Shown here in pieces: positions 16,479-25,484 of a DNA stretch of 64,000 nucleotides (position 1 is its first letter; the number at the start of each line of letters is the position of its first letter). Made by a program: the position numbers and the translations under genes. The notes under the pieces are model-generated. The model made no database searches. It had not been told where the DNA came from and worked only from the letters and a program-made list of their open reading frames with translations. Source of the stretch: Bacteroidia bacterium (lineage in GTDB: Bacteria > Bacteroidota > Bacteroidia > UKL13-3); contig JAIOYZ010000021.1 in NCBI GenBank assembly GCA_021740845.1, positions 1 through 64,000 on the forward strand, given 5' to 3'.

Positions 16479-19400
16479 ATGGAAAATAAAAATCAATACT
16501 GGAGAGGTTTAGAGGAATTAAACAAGGATCCAAAATTCATGGAAGCTAAGAAACATGAATTTGCCGAAGGAATTCCTTTGGAAGAAGTATTTACCGAAGA
16601 AGATGGTGGCCTTAACGCAAATCGCAGAGACTTTTTGAAATATTTTGGTTTCAGTATTTCTGCTGTTGCATTAGCTGCTTGTAACAAAACACCGGTTAAA
16701 AATGTAATTCCATATATTGTTAAACCAGAAAACATTACCCCAGGTAATGCAAACTGGTACGCATCTACTTGTAATGCCTGTTCTGCAAATTGCAGTATCT
16801 TGGTAAAAACTCGTGAAGGTCGTCCAATTAAAATTGAAGGAAATAGCGAATCACCTGTATTTAAAGGTGCAACTTGTGGATCAGGACAAGCTAGTTTATT
16901 AGGTTTATACGATAACGAACGTTTACGTATGCCTATGGCTAATGGTTCTAATTCAACTTGGGAAGCTACTGATAAAGCCATTGCAGAAGGCTTAACTGCT
17001 GCTAATACAATTCGCTTGGTTACAGGTACTGTTAACAGTCCTTCAACTTTAAAAGCAATTGCAGAGTTCACAAGCAAATATCCAAAAACACAACATATCC
17101 AATACGAAAACAATTCTTTGGGTTCAATCGCTGAGGCAAGTAAAATTGCTTATGGCAAAAAGGTTGTTCCTGGTTACCGTTTCGATTTGGCTAAAGTTAT
17201 TGTAAGTTTTGGTGCTGATTTCTTAGGTACTTGGATTTCTCCAGTAGAGTTTACCAAACAATGGGTAAGCATGCGTAAGGCAGAAAACAAAAACATGAGC
17301 CGTCATATCCAGTTAGAATCAACCTTAACATTAACTGGTTCTAATGCAGATGTTCGCTATCCAATTAAACCTTCTGCTGAAGGTGCTTATTTGGTAAGTT
17401 TATACAATAAAATTGCAGCATTAGCTGGTGCTCCTGCTTTAGGCACAATGCCAACTGTTGAATTGCCTTTAGATGGAATTTCTACTACAGCTAATGAATT
17501 ATGGGCTGCTAAAGGAAGTTCATTAGTAGTTTGTGGTACCAATAATGTAGATTACCAATTATTGGTTCATGCCATCAACAACTTATTAGGAAATAATGGT
17601 ACAACTGTAGATTTCAAAAATTACAGTAACCAACATTATAGCGACGATGCTGCTTTCGAAGCATTTGCAAAAGAAGTAGAGGCAGGTTCGGTTGATGCAG
17701 TTATTTTCTACAATGTAAATCCAGTTTATAGCTATAGCAATGGTGCTAAATTGGCTGAAGGCATTAAGAAAATTAAATTATCAATTGCATCTAATACCAA
17801 TTTAGATGAAACTTCAAGTGTTTGTAAATACCAAACACCAGATAGCCATTACTTAGAATCATGGAATGATAACGAGCCTAAAGCTGGTTATGTTACCTTT
17901 ACTCAACCAACCATTTCTACAGTTTTTGATACTCGTCAAATGCAAGAAAGTTTATTGCGTTGGGCTGGTAATTCTGCTTCTTACTATGATTACATGAAAG
18001 CCAATTACGGCAGCATGTCTAAAGATTCATGGAACCAAGCTATTCACGATGGATTTATGGTTTCTGAAGTTGCTGCTTCAACAGTTACTTTCAATGCCAA
18101 CTTAAGCGAAACAGTAGCTCCTGCATACAACGCTTATACAAATAACAAAACTAAATTAGAGTTAAAATTATACAGCAAAATTGGTGTTCGTGATGGAGCC
18201 CATGGTCATAACCCATGGTTGCAAGAATTGCCTGATCCAATTAGTAAAGTATGCTGGGATAACTATGCTGTAATAAGCAATGCTACCGCAAAAGACCTAA
18301 AAGTTGCCGATGGTGATTTAATTAATATTACCGCTAAATCTGGTAAAATTGAAGCATTACCAGTTTTGGTTCAGCCAGGACAACCTAATAATGTTATTGC
18401 AGTTGCAATAGGTTATGGTAGAACTGCTGGTGGAAAATCTGGTTTAAATGTTGGTAAGAATGCTTATCCATTGCAAACTGGTTCAAGCATTGAAATTACT
18501 GCCGAAAAAGCTGCTGGTGAATACGAATTGGCTCAAACCCAAACACACCACACTATTGAAGGTCGTGCTTTAATAAAAGAAGCTTCTTTAAATGAATACA
18601 ATAAAGATGCTAAAGCGGGTAACCACGACCACCATAAAGCATTAAAAGAAAACGGTAATTTATTAACTCTTTGGGCCGAACGCGATAGCAAAGGTCACCG
18701 TTGGGCAATGGCCGTGGATATGAACAAATGTACTGGTTGCGGTGCTTGTGTAGTTAGTTGTAACGCAGAAAACAACGTTCCAGTTGTTGGTCGCCAAGAA
18801 GTATTAAATAGCCGCGAAATGCATTGGATTCGCATCGACCGCTATTACCGTTTCCACAATAAGGATAACAATAATATTACCAAGGAAAACGAATACAAAT
18901 TAGAAGCAACTGGTGTTGATTTCGAAAATGTAAGCGTAACCTTCCAACCAATGATGTGTCAACAATGTGGTCACGCTCCATGTGAGTCGGTTTGTCCAGT
19001 ATTGGCAACTGTTCATAGTAGTGAAGGTTTAAACCATATGGCATATAACCGTTGCGTAGGAACTCGTTATTGCGCGAATAACTGTCCATATAAAGTTCGT
19101 CGTTTCAATTGGTTTAAATACAGAGATAACAGCCAATTCGATTTCCATTTCAACAATGATTTAGGTAGAATGGTTATCAATCCAGATGTTACCGTTCGTT
19201 CTCGTGGGGTAATGGAAAAATGTTCATTCTGTGTTCAAAGAATTCAAGCAGGCAAATTGAAAGCTAAGTTAGAAAACAGAACCATTGTAGATGGTGATGT
19301 TAAAACCGCTTGCCAACAAAGTTGCCCTGCAGATGCTATCATCTTTGGAGATATCAACGATGAGAAGAGTGAAGTTAGAAAACACTTCCAAAACGATCGT

Positions 19401-19553
19401 TCTTTCTTCCTATTAGAAGAGTATAATGTTCAACCATCAGTAGCATACATGACCAAAGTAAGAAATGTGAATGAAGACCTTGCTGGAGCGCCACACGGTG
19501 CTGCTAAGCATGAAGATCACAAATCTGAAAAAGAAGTTGAACACCATTCATAA
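16479..19553 (+). CDS. actB: Alternative complex III subunit ActB, molybdopterin-oxidoreductase-like iron-sulfur protein
   Basis: The 1024-residue protein has a Tat-like NRRDFLKYFG near residue 50 followed by a lipobox LAAC (Cys 68). The large middle resembles molybdopterin oxidoreductases, and the C-terminal third resembles a four-cluster ferredoxin subunit: CTGCGACVVSC, CQQCGHAPCESVC, CVGTRYCANNC and CSFCVQRI with a late CQQSCP. This fusion defines ActB. The molybdopterin-like part is thought not to bind cofactor. Clusters carry electrons toward the haems of ActA. Confidence 0.92.
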   Translation: MENKNQYWRGLEELNKDPKFMEAKKHEFAEGIPLEEVFTEEDGGLNANRRDFLKYFGFSISAVALAACNKTPVKNVIPYIVKPENITPGNANWYASTCNACSANCSILVKTREGRPIKIEGNSESPVFKGATCGSGQASLLGLYDNERLRMPMANGSNSTWEATDKAIAEGLTAANTIRLVTGTVNSPSTLKAIAEFTSKYPKTQHIQYENNSLGSIAEASKIAYGKKVVPGYRFDLAKVIVSFGADFLGTWISPVEFTKQWVSMRKAENKNMSRHIQLESTLTLTGSNADVRYPIKPSAEGAYLVSLYNKIAALAGAPALGTMPTVELPLDGISTTANELWAAKGSSLVVCGTNNVDYQLLVHAINNLLGNNGTTVDFKNYSNQHYSDDAAFEAFAKEVEAGSVDAVIFYNVNPVYSYSNGAKLAEGIKKIKLSIASNTNLDETSSVCKYQTPDSHYLESWNDNEPKAGYVTFTQPTISTVFDTRQMQESLLRWAGNSASYYDYMKANYGSMSKDSWNQAIHDGFMVSEVAASTVTFNANLSETVAPAYNAYTNNKTKLELKLYSKIGVRDGAHGHNPWLQELPDPISKVCWDNYAVISNATAKDLKVADGDLINITAKSGKIEALPVLVQPGQPNNVIAVAIGYGRTAGGKSGLNVGKNAYPLQTGSSIEITAEKAAGEYELAQTQTHHTIEGRALIKEASLNEYNKDAKAGNHDHHKALKENGNLLTLWAERDSKGHRWAMAVDMNKCTGCGACVVSCNAENNVPVVGRQEVLNSREMHWIRIDRYYRFHNKDNNNITKENEYKLEATGVDFENVSVTFQPMMCQQCGHAPCESVCPVLATVHSSEGLNHMAYNRCVGTRYCANNCPYKVRRFNWFKYRDNSQFDFHFNNDLGRMVINPDVTVRSRGVMEKCSFCVQRIQAGKLKAKLENRTIVDGDVKTACQQSCPADAIIFGDINDEKSEVRKHFQNDRSFFLLEEYNVQPSVAYMTKVRNVNEDLAGAPHGAAKHEDHKSEKEVEHHS

Positions 19554-19575
19554 ACTAGTAAACAAGTAGTAACAC

Positions 19576-21000
19576 ATGTCATACGAATCACCAATTAGAG
19601 ATCAGTTAGTAACCGGTGGGAAAACATACCGTGATGTAACAAGAGACATTACGCGACCACTGGAAAATGCCCCATCAAAAGGATGGTGGATTGGCTTTAG
19701 CCTCTCAACTCTGGTTCTTGCCCTTTGGATAGGTGCCACCACTTACACCTTTTTGGTGGGTTTGGGCGTCTGGGGTTTGAACAAAACAGTAGGTTGGGCT
19801 TTTGATATTACCAACTTCGTATTCTGGGTAGGTATTGGTCACGCCGGTACCCTTATCTCAGCAGTATTGTTGTTGTTCCGTCAAAAATGGAGAATGTCTA
19901 TCAACCGTTCAGCAGAGGCAATGACCATTTTCGCGGTAATATGTGCCGCATCATTTATCGTTTCACATATGGGTCGTCCGTGGGTTGCCTATTGGCCAAT
20001 TCCACTTCCAAATGCTTTTGGTACCTTATGGGTTAATTTTAACTCACCATTGGTTTGGGACGTATTTGCAATCTCAACTTACTTCTCAGTATCCTTAGTA
20101 TTCTGGTATGTAGGTTTGATCCCAGATATTGCAACCGTAAGAGATAGAGCCACAACAAAAGCACGTAAATTCTGGTATGGTTTCTTTGCTATGGGTTGGA
20201 CAGGTTCTACTCGTACTTGGCATAGATATGAAGTTATCAGTTTAATTTTGGCTGGTATTTCAACACCACTTGTACTTTCGGTTCACTCAATTGTATCCAT
20301 GGACTTTGCTACCTCATTGGTACCAGGTTGGCATACAACCATCTTCCCTCCATATTTCGTTGCTGGTGCAATTTTCTCTGGTTTCGGAATGGTATTAACC
20401 TTATTGGTTATTGCCCGTGAGGTAATGAATTACAAAAACTATATCACCATCGAACATTTAGATGCAATGGCAAAAGTGGTAATGGTAACAGGTACCATGG
20501 TTGGTATGGCTTACATTACTGAATTCTTTGTGGCTGCTTACTCTGGTGTAGAATACGAACAATATGCATTCTTAAATCGTGCATTTGGTCCATACTGGTG
20601 GGCATATTGGACAATGATGAGTTGTAACCTTTTAGCTCCTCAAGTTTTTTGGTCGCGTAAAGCTAGAACAACACCTTGGTTCTTATTTGTGATGTCTATC
20701 ATTGTAAATATTGGTATGTGGTTCGAGCGTTTTGTAATTATCGTAACCTCATTACATAGAGATTTCTTACCATCTTCATGGACTATGTATACTCCAACTG
20801 TAATTGAATTTGCAATTTTATTTGGTTCATTTGGATTGTTCTTCTTCTTATTCTTCTTGTTCATCAAGTTCTTGCCATCTATCAATATGGCGGAAGTAAA
20901 AAGTATTATTCCAACACATGCACACGGAGACCACGATCATGGTCATTCGCATGATCACAACCACGATTTAGCTGAGAAAGGAGCCCTTCATGGAAACTAG
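19576..21000 (+). CDS. actC: Alternative complex III subunit ActC, NrfD-like quinol-binding membrane protein
   Basis: The 474-residue protein has about ten hydrophobic helices in NrfD/PsrC style, with GIGHAGTLISA and SHMGRPW near the predicted quinol site. It ends with a His/Asp-rich soluble tail (HAHGDHDHGHSHDH). In alternative complex III, ActC binds quinol and contacts ActB. The stop overlaps the start of actD by 11 bases, so the two are translationally coupled. Confidence 0.92.
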   Translation: MSYESPIRDQLVTGGKTYRDVTRDITRPLENAPSKGWWIGFSLSTLVLALWIGATTYTFLVGLGVWGLNKTVGWAFDITNFVFWVGIGHAGTLISAVLLLFRQKWRMSINRSAEAMTIFAVICAASFIVSHMGRPWVAYWPIPLPNAFGTLWVNFNSPLVWDVFAISTYFSVSLVFWYVGLIPDIATVRDRATTKARKFWYGFFAMGWTGSTRTWHRYEVISLILAGISTPLVLSVHSIVSMDFATSLVPGWHTTIFPPYFVAGAIFSGFGMVLTLLVIAREVMNYKNYITIEHLDAMAKVVMVTGTMVGMAYITEFFVAAYSGVEYEQYAFLNRAFGPYWWAYWTMMSCNLLAPQVFWSRKARTTPWFLFVMSIIVNIGMWFERFVIIVTSLHRDFLPSSWTMYTPTVIEFAILFGSFGLFFFLFFLFIKFLPSINMAEVKSIIPTHAHGDHDHGHSHDHNHDLAEKGALHGN

Positions 21001-21520
21001 TAAGAATTTAATTTTAGGGGTTTATGATAATCCTGATAAAACCTATTCTGTAACCAAAAAGCTAATAAGCAGCGGTTATAGCGTATACGATGTGTATTCA
21101 CCATTTGCCATTCACGGCTTGGATAGAGTGATGGGCATTAAGCGTTCTCGCTTATCAGTTGCAGCATTCTTATTTGCGATGACTGGCTTGTCTTTGGCTG
21201 TTACTTTCCAAGTATATGTGAGTTATTTTGATTGGCAAATGAATATTGGTGGTAAGCCATCATTGCATATCCCAACTTATATTCCAATTACATTTGAATT
21301 AAGTATCTTATTTACCGCTTTTGGTATGGTTGCTTGTTTCTTTATTGTAAACAGAATGTTCTGGGGTAAAAATGCAGACATTATGGATATTCGTGTTACA
21401 GACGATTTGTTTGTAGTTGCTGTAGATACCAAAAAGAGCAAAGCCGATTTAGGTTCATTAAATCAATTGTTAATGGATGGCGGTGCCATTGAAGTTAGAG
21501 AAAGGACTAAAGAATTATGA
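20990..21520 (+). CDS. actD: Alternative complex III subunit ActD (DUF3341)
   Basis: The 176-residue protein has an N-terminal soluble domain (ILGVYDNPDKTYSVTKKL, YDVYSPFAIHGLD) and two membrane helices (about residues 58-80 and 98-122), the standard ActD plan. It is a small structural subunit of the complex. It overlaps actC at its start and actE at its end (ATGA, 4 bases). Confidence 0.9.
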   Translation: METSKNLILGVYDNPDKTYSVTKKLISSGYSVYDVYSPFAIHGLDRVMGIKRSRLSVAAFLFAMTGLSLAVTFQVYVSYFDWQMNIGGKPSLHIPTYIPITFELSILFTAFGMVACFFIVNRMFWGKNADIMDIRVTDDLFVVAVDTKKSKADLGSLNQLLMDGGAIEVRERTKEL

Positions 21521-22131
21521 GATTGAAATTAACATATAGTTTATTAGTTGGTTCAGCCATAGCATTATTAAGCAGCTGCTCTGCAGGTGGAGAAGCTACT
21601 GGTTATGAATATGCACCAAACATGTATCATTCATTTGCTTACGAGTCTATGTCTCAAGAAGCAGATAAGCCTAATACAATTAACCCTTATGGTATGAACA
21701 TGCGTGAGCCTGTTAAAAATACCATTGCAAGAGGACAAATTGATTTTGCTAAATATGGTTTTGAAGTTAGCAATGCTTCATATGAGGCTTCAGCTTCTTT
21801 AAAGAATCCTATCGCTTCATCTCCAACAGTTATTGCAGAAGGTCAAACTTTATACAATATCAATTGTACTCCTTGTCATGGCGAAAAAGGCCTTGGTGAT
21901 GGATCAATTGTTGCTGCTGGTAAATTTCCTCCTCCACCTTCTTACGAATCAGATCGTATCAAAGGAACTCCTGATGGACAGATGTTTTATTCTATTCGTT
22001 ATGGTAAAAACTTAATGGGTGCTTATGGTACTTCATTAAATCCTGAGCAAATCTGGAAAGTTATCCATTATATCCGCACTGTAAGTGGACCTTATAAAGG
22101 TGCAGCAACAGCAAGCATCGCATCTAATTAA
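21517..22131 (+). CDS. actE: Alternative complex III subunit ActE, monohaem cytochrome c lipoprotein
   Basis: The 204-residue product has a lipobox ending in Cys 21 (LLSSC), so it is probably a lipoprotein. The cytochrome c domain has CTPCH at residues 117-121 followed by GEKGLGDGS, and a candidate axial Met in NLMGAYG. ActE probably relays electrons from ActA to the terminal acceptor. It overlaps actD by 4 bases. Confidence 0.92.
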   Translation: MRLKLTYSLLVGSAIALLSSCSAGGEATGYEYAPNMYHSFAYESMSQEADKPNTINPYGMNMREPVKNTIARGQIDFAKYGFEVSNASYEASASLKNPIASSPTVIAEGQTLYNINCTPCHGEKGLGDGSIVAAGKFPPPPSYESDRIKGTPDGQMFYSIRYGKNLMGAYGTSLNPEQIWKVIHYIRTVSGPYKGAATASIASN

Positions 22132-22156
22132 TCACTAACCGAAGAAAACATTTACA

Positions 22157-23464
22157 ATGGAACACGCAGAAGTTCATATCAGAGAAGAAAAATATCAAAT
22201 AACCGAAGGCAACAAGAAATGGGCATTCGGGTTAATGATTGTAGGTTTGATTTTAGCTGCTATTGGCTATTTTACTTACCACCCACACATCGAAGGTTTG
22301 TCTGAACACGACTTACATCACCTTACTACTAAACGTTTATTGGCTAATTTGCTAGTAAATGGTTACTTCTTTTTCATCGTATCTATTTGTGCTGCCGTAT
22401 TTATTGCAATTAGTCAAATTGCAAATGCTGGATGGTATGTAGCTATTAGAAGAATTCCTGAAGCAATGAGTGAATACACCTTAATTGGTGGTCCTATTTT
22501 GATTTTAATTACCATTTTTGGTTTACCTATTTTATACCATTGGGCACACGAAGGTATTATGACAGAAGGTGCTAGCAATTACGATGCTTTATTAGCGGGT
22601 AAAAGCTGGTACTTAAACAAGCCTTTCTTCATTATTAGAATGTCGGCTTATTTTGCTTTCTGGATTTTTTGTGCTCACATGTTTCGCAAGTATTCTAGAA
22701 ACGAAGACGAAATTGGTGGTTTAACTAATTACCATAAAACGTATAATTTATCTACCGCTTTCATGGTAGTATTTGCTTTTACCTTCTCTATGTATTCTTG
22801 GGATCAAATGATGAGTATTGATGCTCATTGGTATTCTACCATTTTCTCTATTTACAATTTTGCAACTGGTTGGGTTTCGGCTATTACTATCATTTATTTA
22901 TTTACTCATTACCTACGTGGTAAGAATTATTTAAATGTTGCAACAGATGAGCACCAACATGATTTAGGTAAATTTATGTTTGCCTTCTCTGTATTTTGGA
23001 CATACATGTGGGTTGCGCAGTTCTTGTTGATCTGGTACGCTAATATCCCTGAGGAAGTTGCTTATTACAAAACTCGTTTATTTGGTTCTTATAAGTTCTT
23101 ATTCTACTTTGTAGTTTTAGTTAACTTCTTAATTCCATTCTTCTTCTTTATGAGAAGAGATTTCAAACGTAGTCGTGCAGTAGGTTTCTTTGTAGGTGGA
23201 GCTTTATTAATTGGTCACTGGTTAGATGTTTATTTAATGACTATGCCAGGTGCTATGAATTTAGCTACAGACCCTTCAGATGCACATCCTGCTGGAATTA
23301 TTCAAGTTCCTTTCCAAGGAGTTGGAATTATGGAAGTTGGTTTCTTATGTTTATTCGCAGGTCTTTTCTTGTGGGTTACTTTGAAAGCATTAACCAAGGC
23401 TAATTTATATCCTACCAAGCATCCATACATTATGGAAAGTGCTTTACATGATGTAGGTATTTAA
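22157..23464 (+). CDS. actF: Alternative complex III subunit ActF, second NrfD-like membrane subunit
   Basis: The 435-residue protein has an N-terminal cytosolic segment and about ten membrane helices, related to ActC but lacking its His-rich tail. Typical family words include YSWDQMMSIDAHWYST and AGWYVAIRRIPE. It is the last gene of the operon and a strong terminator follows; the cytochrome oxidase genes often found downstream in other genomes are not here. Confidence 0.9.
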   Translation: MEHAEVHIREEKYQITEGNKKWAFGLMIVGLILAAIGYFTYHPHIEGLSEHDLHHLTTKRLLANLLVNGYFFFIVSICAAVFIAISQIANAGWYVAIRRIPEAMSEYTLIGGPILILITIFGLPILYHWAHEGIMTEGASNYDALLAGKSWYLNKPFFIIRMSAYFAFWIFCAHMFRKYSRNEDEIGGLTNYHKTYNLSTAFMVVFAFTFSMYSWDQMMSIDAHWYSTIFSIYNFATGWVSAITIIYLFTHYLRGKNYLNVATDEHQHDLGKFMFAFSVFWTYMWVAQFLLIWYANIPEEVAYYKTRLFGSYKFLFYFVVLVNFLIPFFFFMRRDFKRSRAVGFFVGGALLIGHWLDVYLMTMPGAMNLATDPSDAHPAGIIQVPFQGVGIMEVGFLCLFAGLFLWVTLKALTKANLYPTKHPYIMESALHDVGI

Positions 23465-23483
23465 TCATACAAAATTCATAATC

Positions 23484-23515
23484 AAAAAAGCCACATGTTT
23501 ACATGTGGCTTTTTT
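23484..23515 (+). terminator. act operon terminator
   Basis: Near-perfect 15-bp stem AAAAAAGCCACATGT / ACATGTGGCTTTTTT with a very tight loop, just after actF. Confidence 0.9.
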
Positions 23516-23530
23516 GTTTTTATGCTATTT

Positions 23531-23557
23531 GGTTTGAACCTAAATTTGGTTCAAACC
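23531..23557. repeat. Inverted pair of the GGTTTGAACC motif
   Basis: GGTTTGAACC (23531-23540) and GGTTCAAACC (23548-23557) face each other across 7 bases and can pair as a perfect 10-bp stem. The right copy is part of the extended form TTTGGTTCAAACCGAA. It lies between the act terminator and folB and belongs to the window-wide motif family. Confidence 0.85.
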
Positions 23558-23670
23558 GAATTATACAAACTGATTTTATATTTTAACAGAACAACATTTG
23601 TGAATACGAAAGCACTCACTATCTGTTGATACCAATTTTTTATTGGTTAAATAAGAATATGTTTTGGCAT

Positions 23671-24027
23671 TTAATATTGCAAGGTTATGCTTGCAGCACC
23701 GCTACCAAATTTACCTGCTGGATTGGGTTTGGTTATTTTTACCGTGATTAAAACTTCTCTTTCTGTTAAATGATGGCCGATGCGTTGAAGAATGGTTTTT
23801 CCTAGGTCTTCAATGAAATCGCGCTTAATTTCCATCTCTTCTTTTACAATATTGTAGATTTCTTCGTAATTGATAAGGTGACTTATTTGGGTGGCATCAT
23901 GGTTTTCTGGCAACTCTTCGTCAACCCAAACATCTACTTTAAAGATTCCACCTTTTTCTTTTTCTTCTGGATACATGCCATGGTATGCGAAAAATTCCAA
24001 GTTTTCGAGTGCTGTTTGTAACTTCAT
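23671..24027 (-). CDS. folB: Dihydroneopterin aldolase
   Basis: The 118-residue length fits FolB. It has EFFAYHGMYPEEKEKGGIF, with the conserved Glu of the pterin pocket area, VDVWVDEE, the INYEEIYNIV segment and KITKPNP with the conserved Lys near the end. It cleaves 7,8-dihydroneopterin to the hydroxymethyl pterin in folate synthesis. It is divergent from gcdH, with no other folate gene nearby. Confidence 0.88.
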   Translation of the reverse strand: MKLQTALENLEFFAYHGMYPEEKEKGGIFKVDVWVDEELPENHDATQISHLINYEEIYNIVKEEMEIKRDFIEDLGKTILQRIGHHLTEREVLITVKITKPNPAGKFGSGAASITLQY

Positions 24028-24058
24028 TTGTTTGATTTTTAACTACCATCAAAATAAC

Positions 24059-24066
24059 TAAATTCG
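24059..24066 (+). promoter_or_regulatory. -7 box upstream of gcdH
   Basis: TAAATTCG, a TAnnTTYG element, 28 bases before the ATG at 24095. A TTTG about 24 bases upstream could serve as -33 but the spacing is long. Confidence 0.4.
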
Positions 24067-24094
24067 CAGCAGTTTCAAACCAAAAAAATATTGT

Positions 24095-25309
24095 ATGAAC
24101 AACGCCAACGAATTTCACCGCGCAAGCAAACAAGATCAATACCAGCATCACGATTATTATTTGATGGATGAATTGTTAACTGAGGAACACAAACTTATTA
24201 GAGCTACTGTTCGCGATTTTGTTAAGAAAGAAATTTCTCCAATTATTGAAGATGCTGCACAGCGTGCCGCTTTCCCTGGTCACTTAATTAAAGGAATGGC
24301 TGAGGTAGGTTCATTTGGACCACAATTGCCAGTAGAATATGGTTGTGGCGGATTGGATTATATTAGTTATGGTATAATCATGCAAGAATTGGAACGTTGC
24401 GATTCTGGAATTCGTTCTACCGCTTCTGTTCAAGGAAGTTTGGTTATGTATCCAATTTATAAGTTTGGTTCAGAAGAACAAAAAATGAAGTATTTGCCTA
24501 AGTTGGCAGCTGGTGAAATGATGGGTTGCTTTGGATTAACCGAGCCAGATCATGGAAGTAATCCTGCTGGCATGACCACCAATTTTAAAGATGCTGGCGA
24601 CGGAAAGAATGTTATTTTAAATGGTGCTAAAATGTGGATTAGCAATGCGCCATTTGCTGATGTTGCTGTTGTTTGGGCAAAGAACGATGATGGGATTATA
24701 AAAGGAATTATTGTAGAACGTGGAATGCCTGGATTTACAACTCCAGAAACGCATAACAAATGGAGTTTACGTGCTAGTGCAACTGGCGAATTAGTATTTA
24801 ACGATGTACTGGTACCAAAAGAAAATATACTTCCAGGTGTAGAAGGTTTAAAAGGTCCTTTGACTTGCTTGAACTCTGCGAGATACGGAATTAGCTGGGG
24901 TGCCATTGGTGCTGCTTTAGATTGTTACGATACCGCTTTGCGTTATTCTATTGAGCGCAAACAATTTGGAAGACCTATTGCTGGTTTCCAATTGCAACAA
25001 AAGAAATTGGCCGAAATGATTACCGAAATTACCAAAGCACAATTGCTTACTTGGCGTTTGGGTGTATTGATGAATGAAGGAAGAGCAACACCAGCGCAAA
25101 TTTCTATGGCTAAGAGAAACAATGTAGACATGGCTTGTACAATTGCAAGAAATGCTCGTCAGATGTTGGGTGGAATGGGTATTACTGGTGAGTATTCAAT
25201 CATGCGCCATATGATGAATTTAGAATCTGTTGTTACTTATGAAGGTACCCATGATATCCATTTGTTGATTACAGGAATGGATGTTACAGGTGAGAATGCC
25301 TTTACTTAA
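24095..25309 (+). CDS. gcdH: Glutaryl-CoA dehydrogenase-like acyl-CoA dehydrogenase
   Basis: The 404-residue product is an acyl-CoA dehydrogenase with N-terminal helical, middle beta (CFGLTEPDHGSNPAGM, FAD contacts) and C-terminal helical domains. RSTASVQGSLVM and TYEGTHDIH, with the catalytic Glu, are typical of glutaryl-CoA dehydrogenase rather than of the short- or medium-chain enzymes. It would oxidise and decarboxylate glutaryl-CoA to crotonyl-CoA in lysine and tryptophan breakdown. Confidence 0.82.
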   Translation: MNNANEFHRASKQDQYQHHDYYLMDELLTEEHKLIRATVRDFVKKEISPIIEDAAQRAAFPGHLIKGMAEVGSFGPQLPVEYGCGGLDYISYGIIMQELERCDSGIRSTASVQGSLVMYPIYKFGSEEQKMKYLPKLAAGEMMGCFGLTEPDHGSNPAGMTTNFKDAGDGKNVILNGAKMWISNAPFADVAVVWAKNDDGIIKGIIVERGMPGFTTPETHNKWSLRASATGELVFNDVLVPKENILPGVEGLKGPLTCLNSARYGISWGAIGAALDCYDTALRYSIERKQFGRPIAGFQLQQKKLAEMITEITKAQLLTWRLGVLMNEGRATPAQISMAKRNNVDMACTIARNARQMLGGMGITGEYSIMRHMMNLESVVTYEGTHDIHLLITGMDVTGENAFT

Positions 25310-25386
25310 TAACTAGTTTTTTAGGTTCCTACTTAAACTTTTTGTCCTTTTCATTTTCGCTTTTATACTTATTCTAATTTTGGTTC

Positions 25387-25396
25387 GGTTTGAACC
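25387..25396. repeat. GGTTTGAACC motif copy between gcdH and the phosphohexomutase gene
   Basis: Within the extended form TTCGGTTTGAACCAAA; intergenic member of the window-wide family. Confidence 0.85.
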
Positions 25397-25484
25397 AAAA
25401 TTAAAATAAGTCACAATTATTTGTTGTAAGAAAAGTGGTGAATAACGGGCAGTTTCATAAATTGCAATCAAATTACCCAAGCAT

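Noticed and set aside
23531-23557. The inverted motif pair as an intrinsic terminator
   Set aside because: No T run follows on either strand and a strong terminator already lies just upstream; single motif copies elsewhere have no such role.
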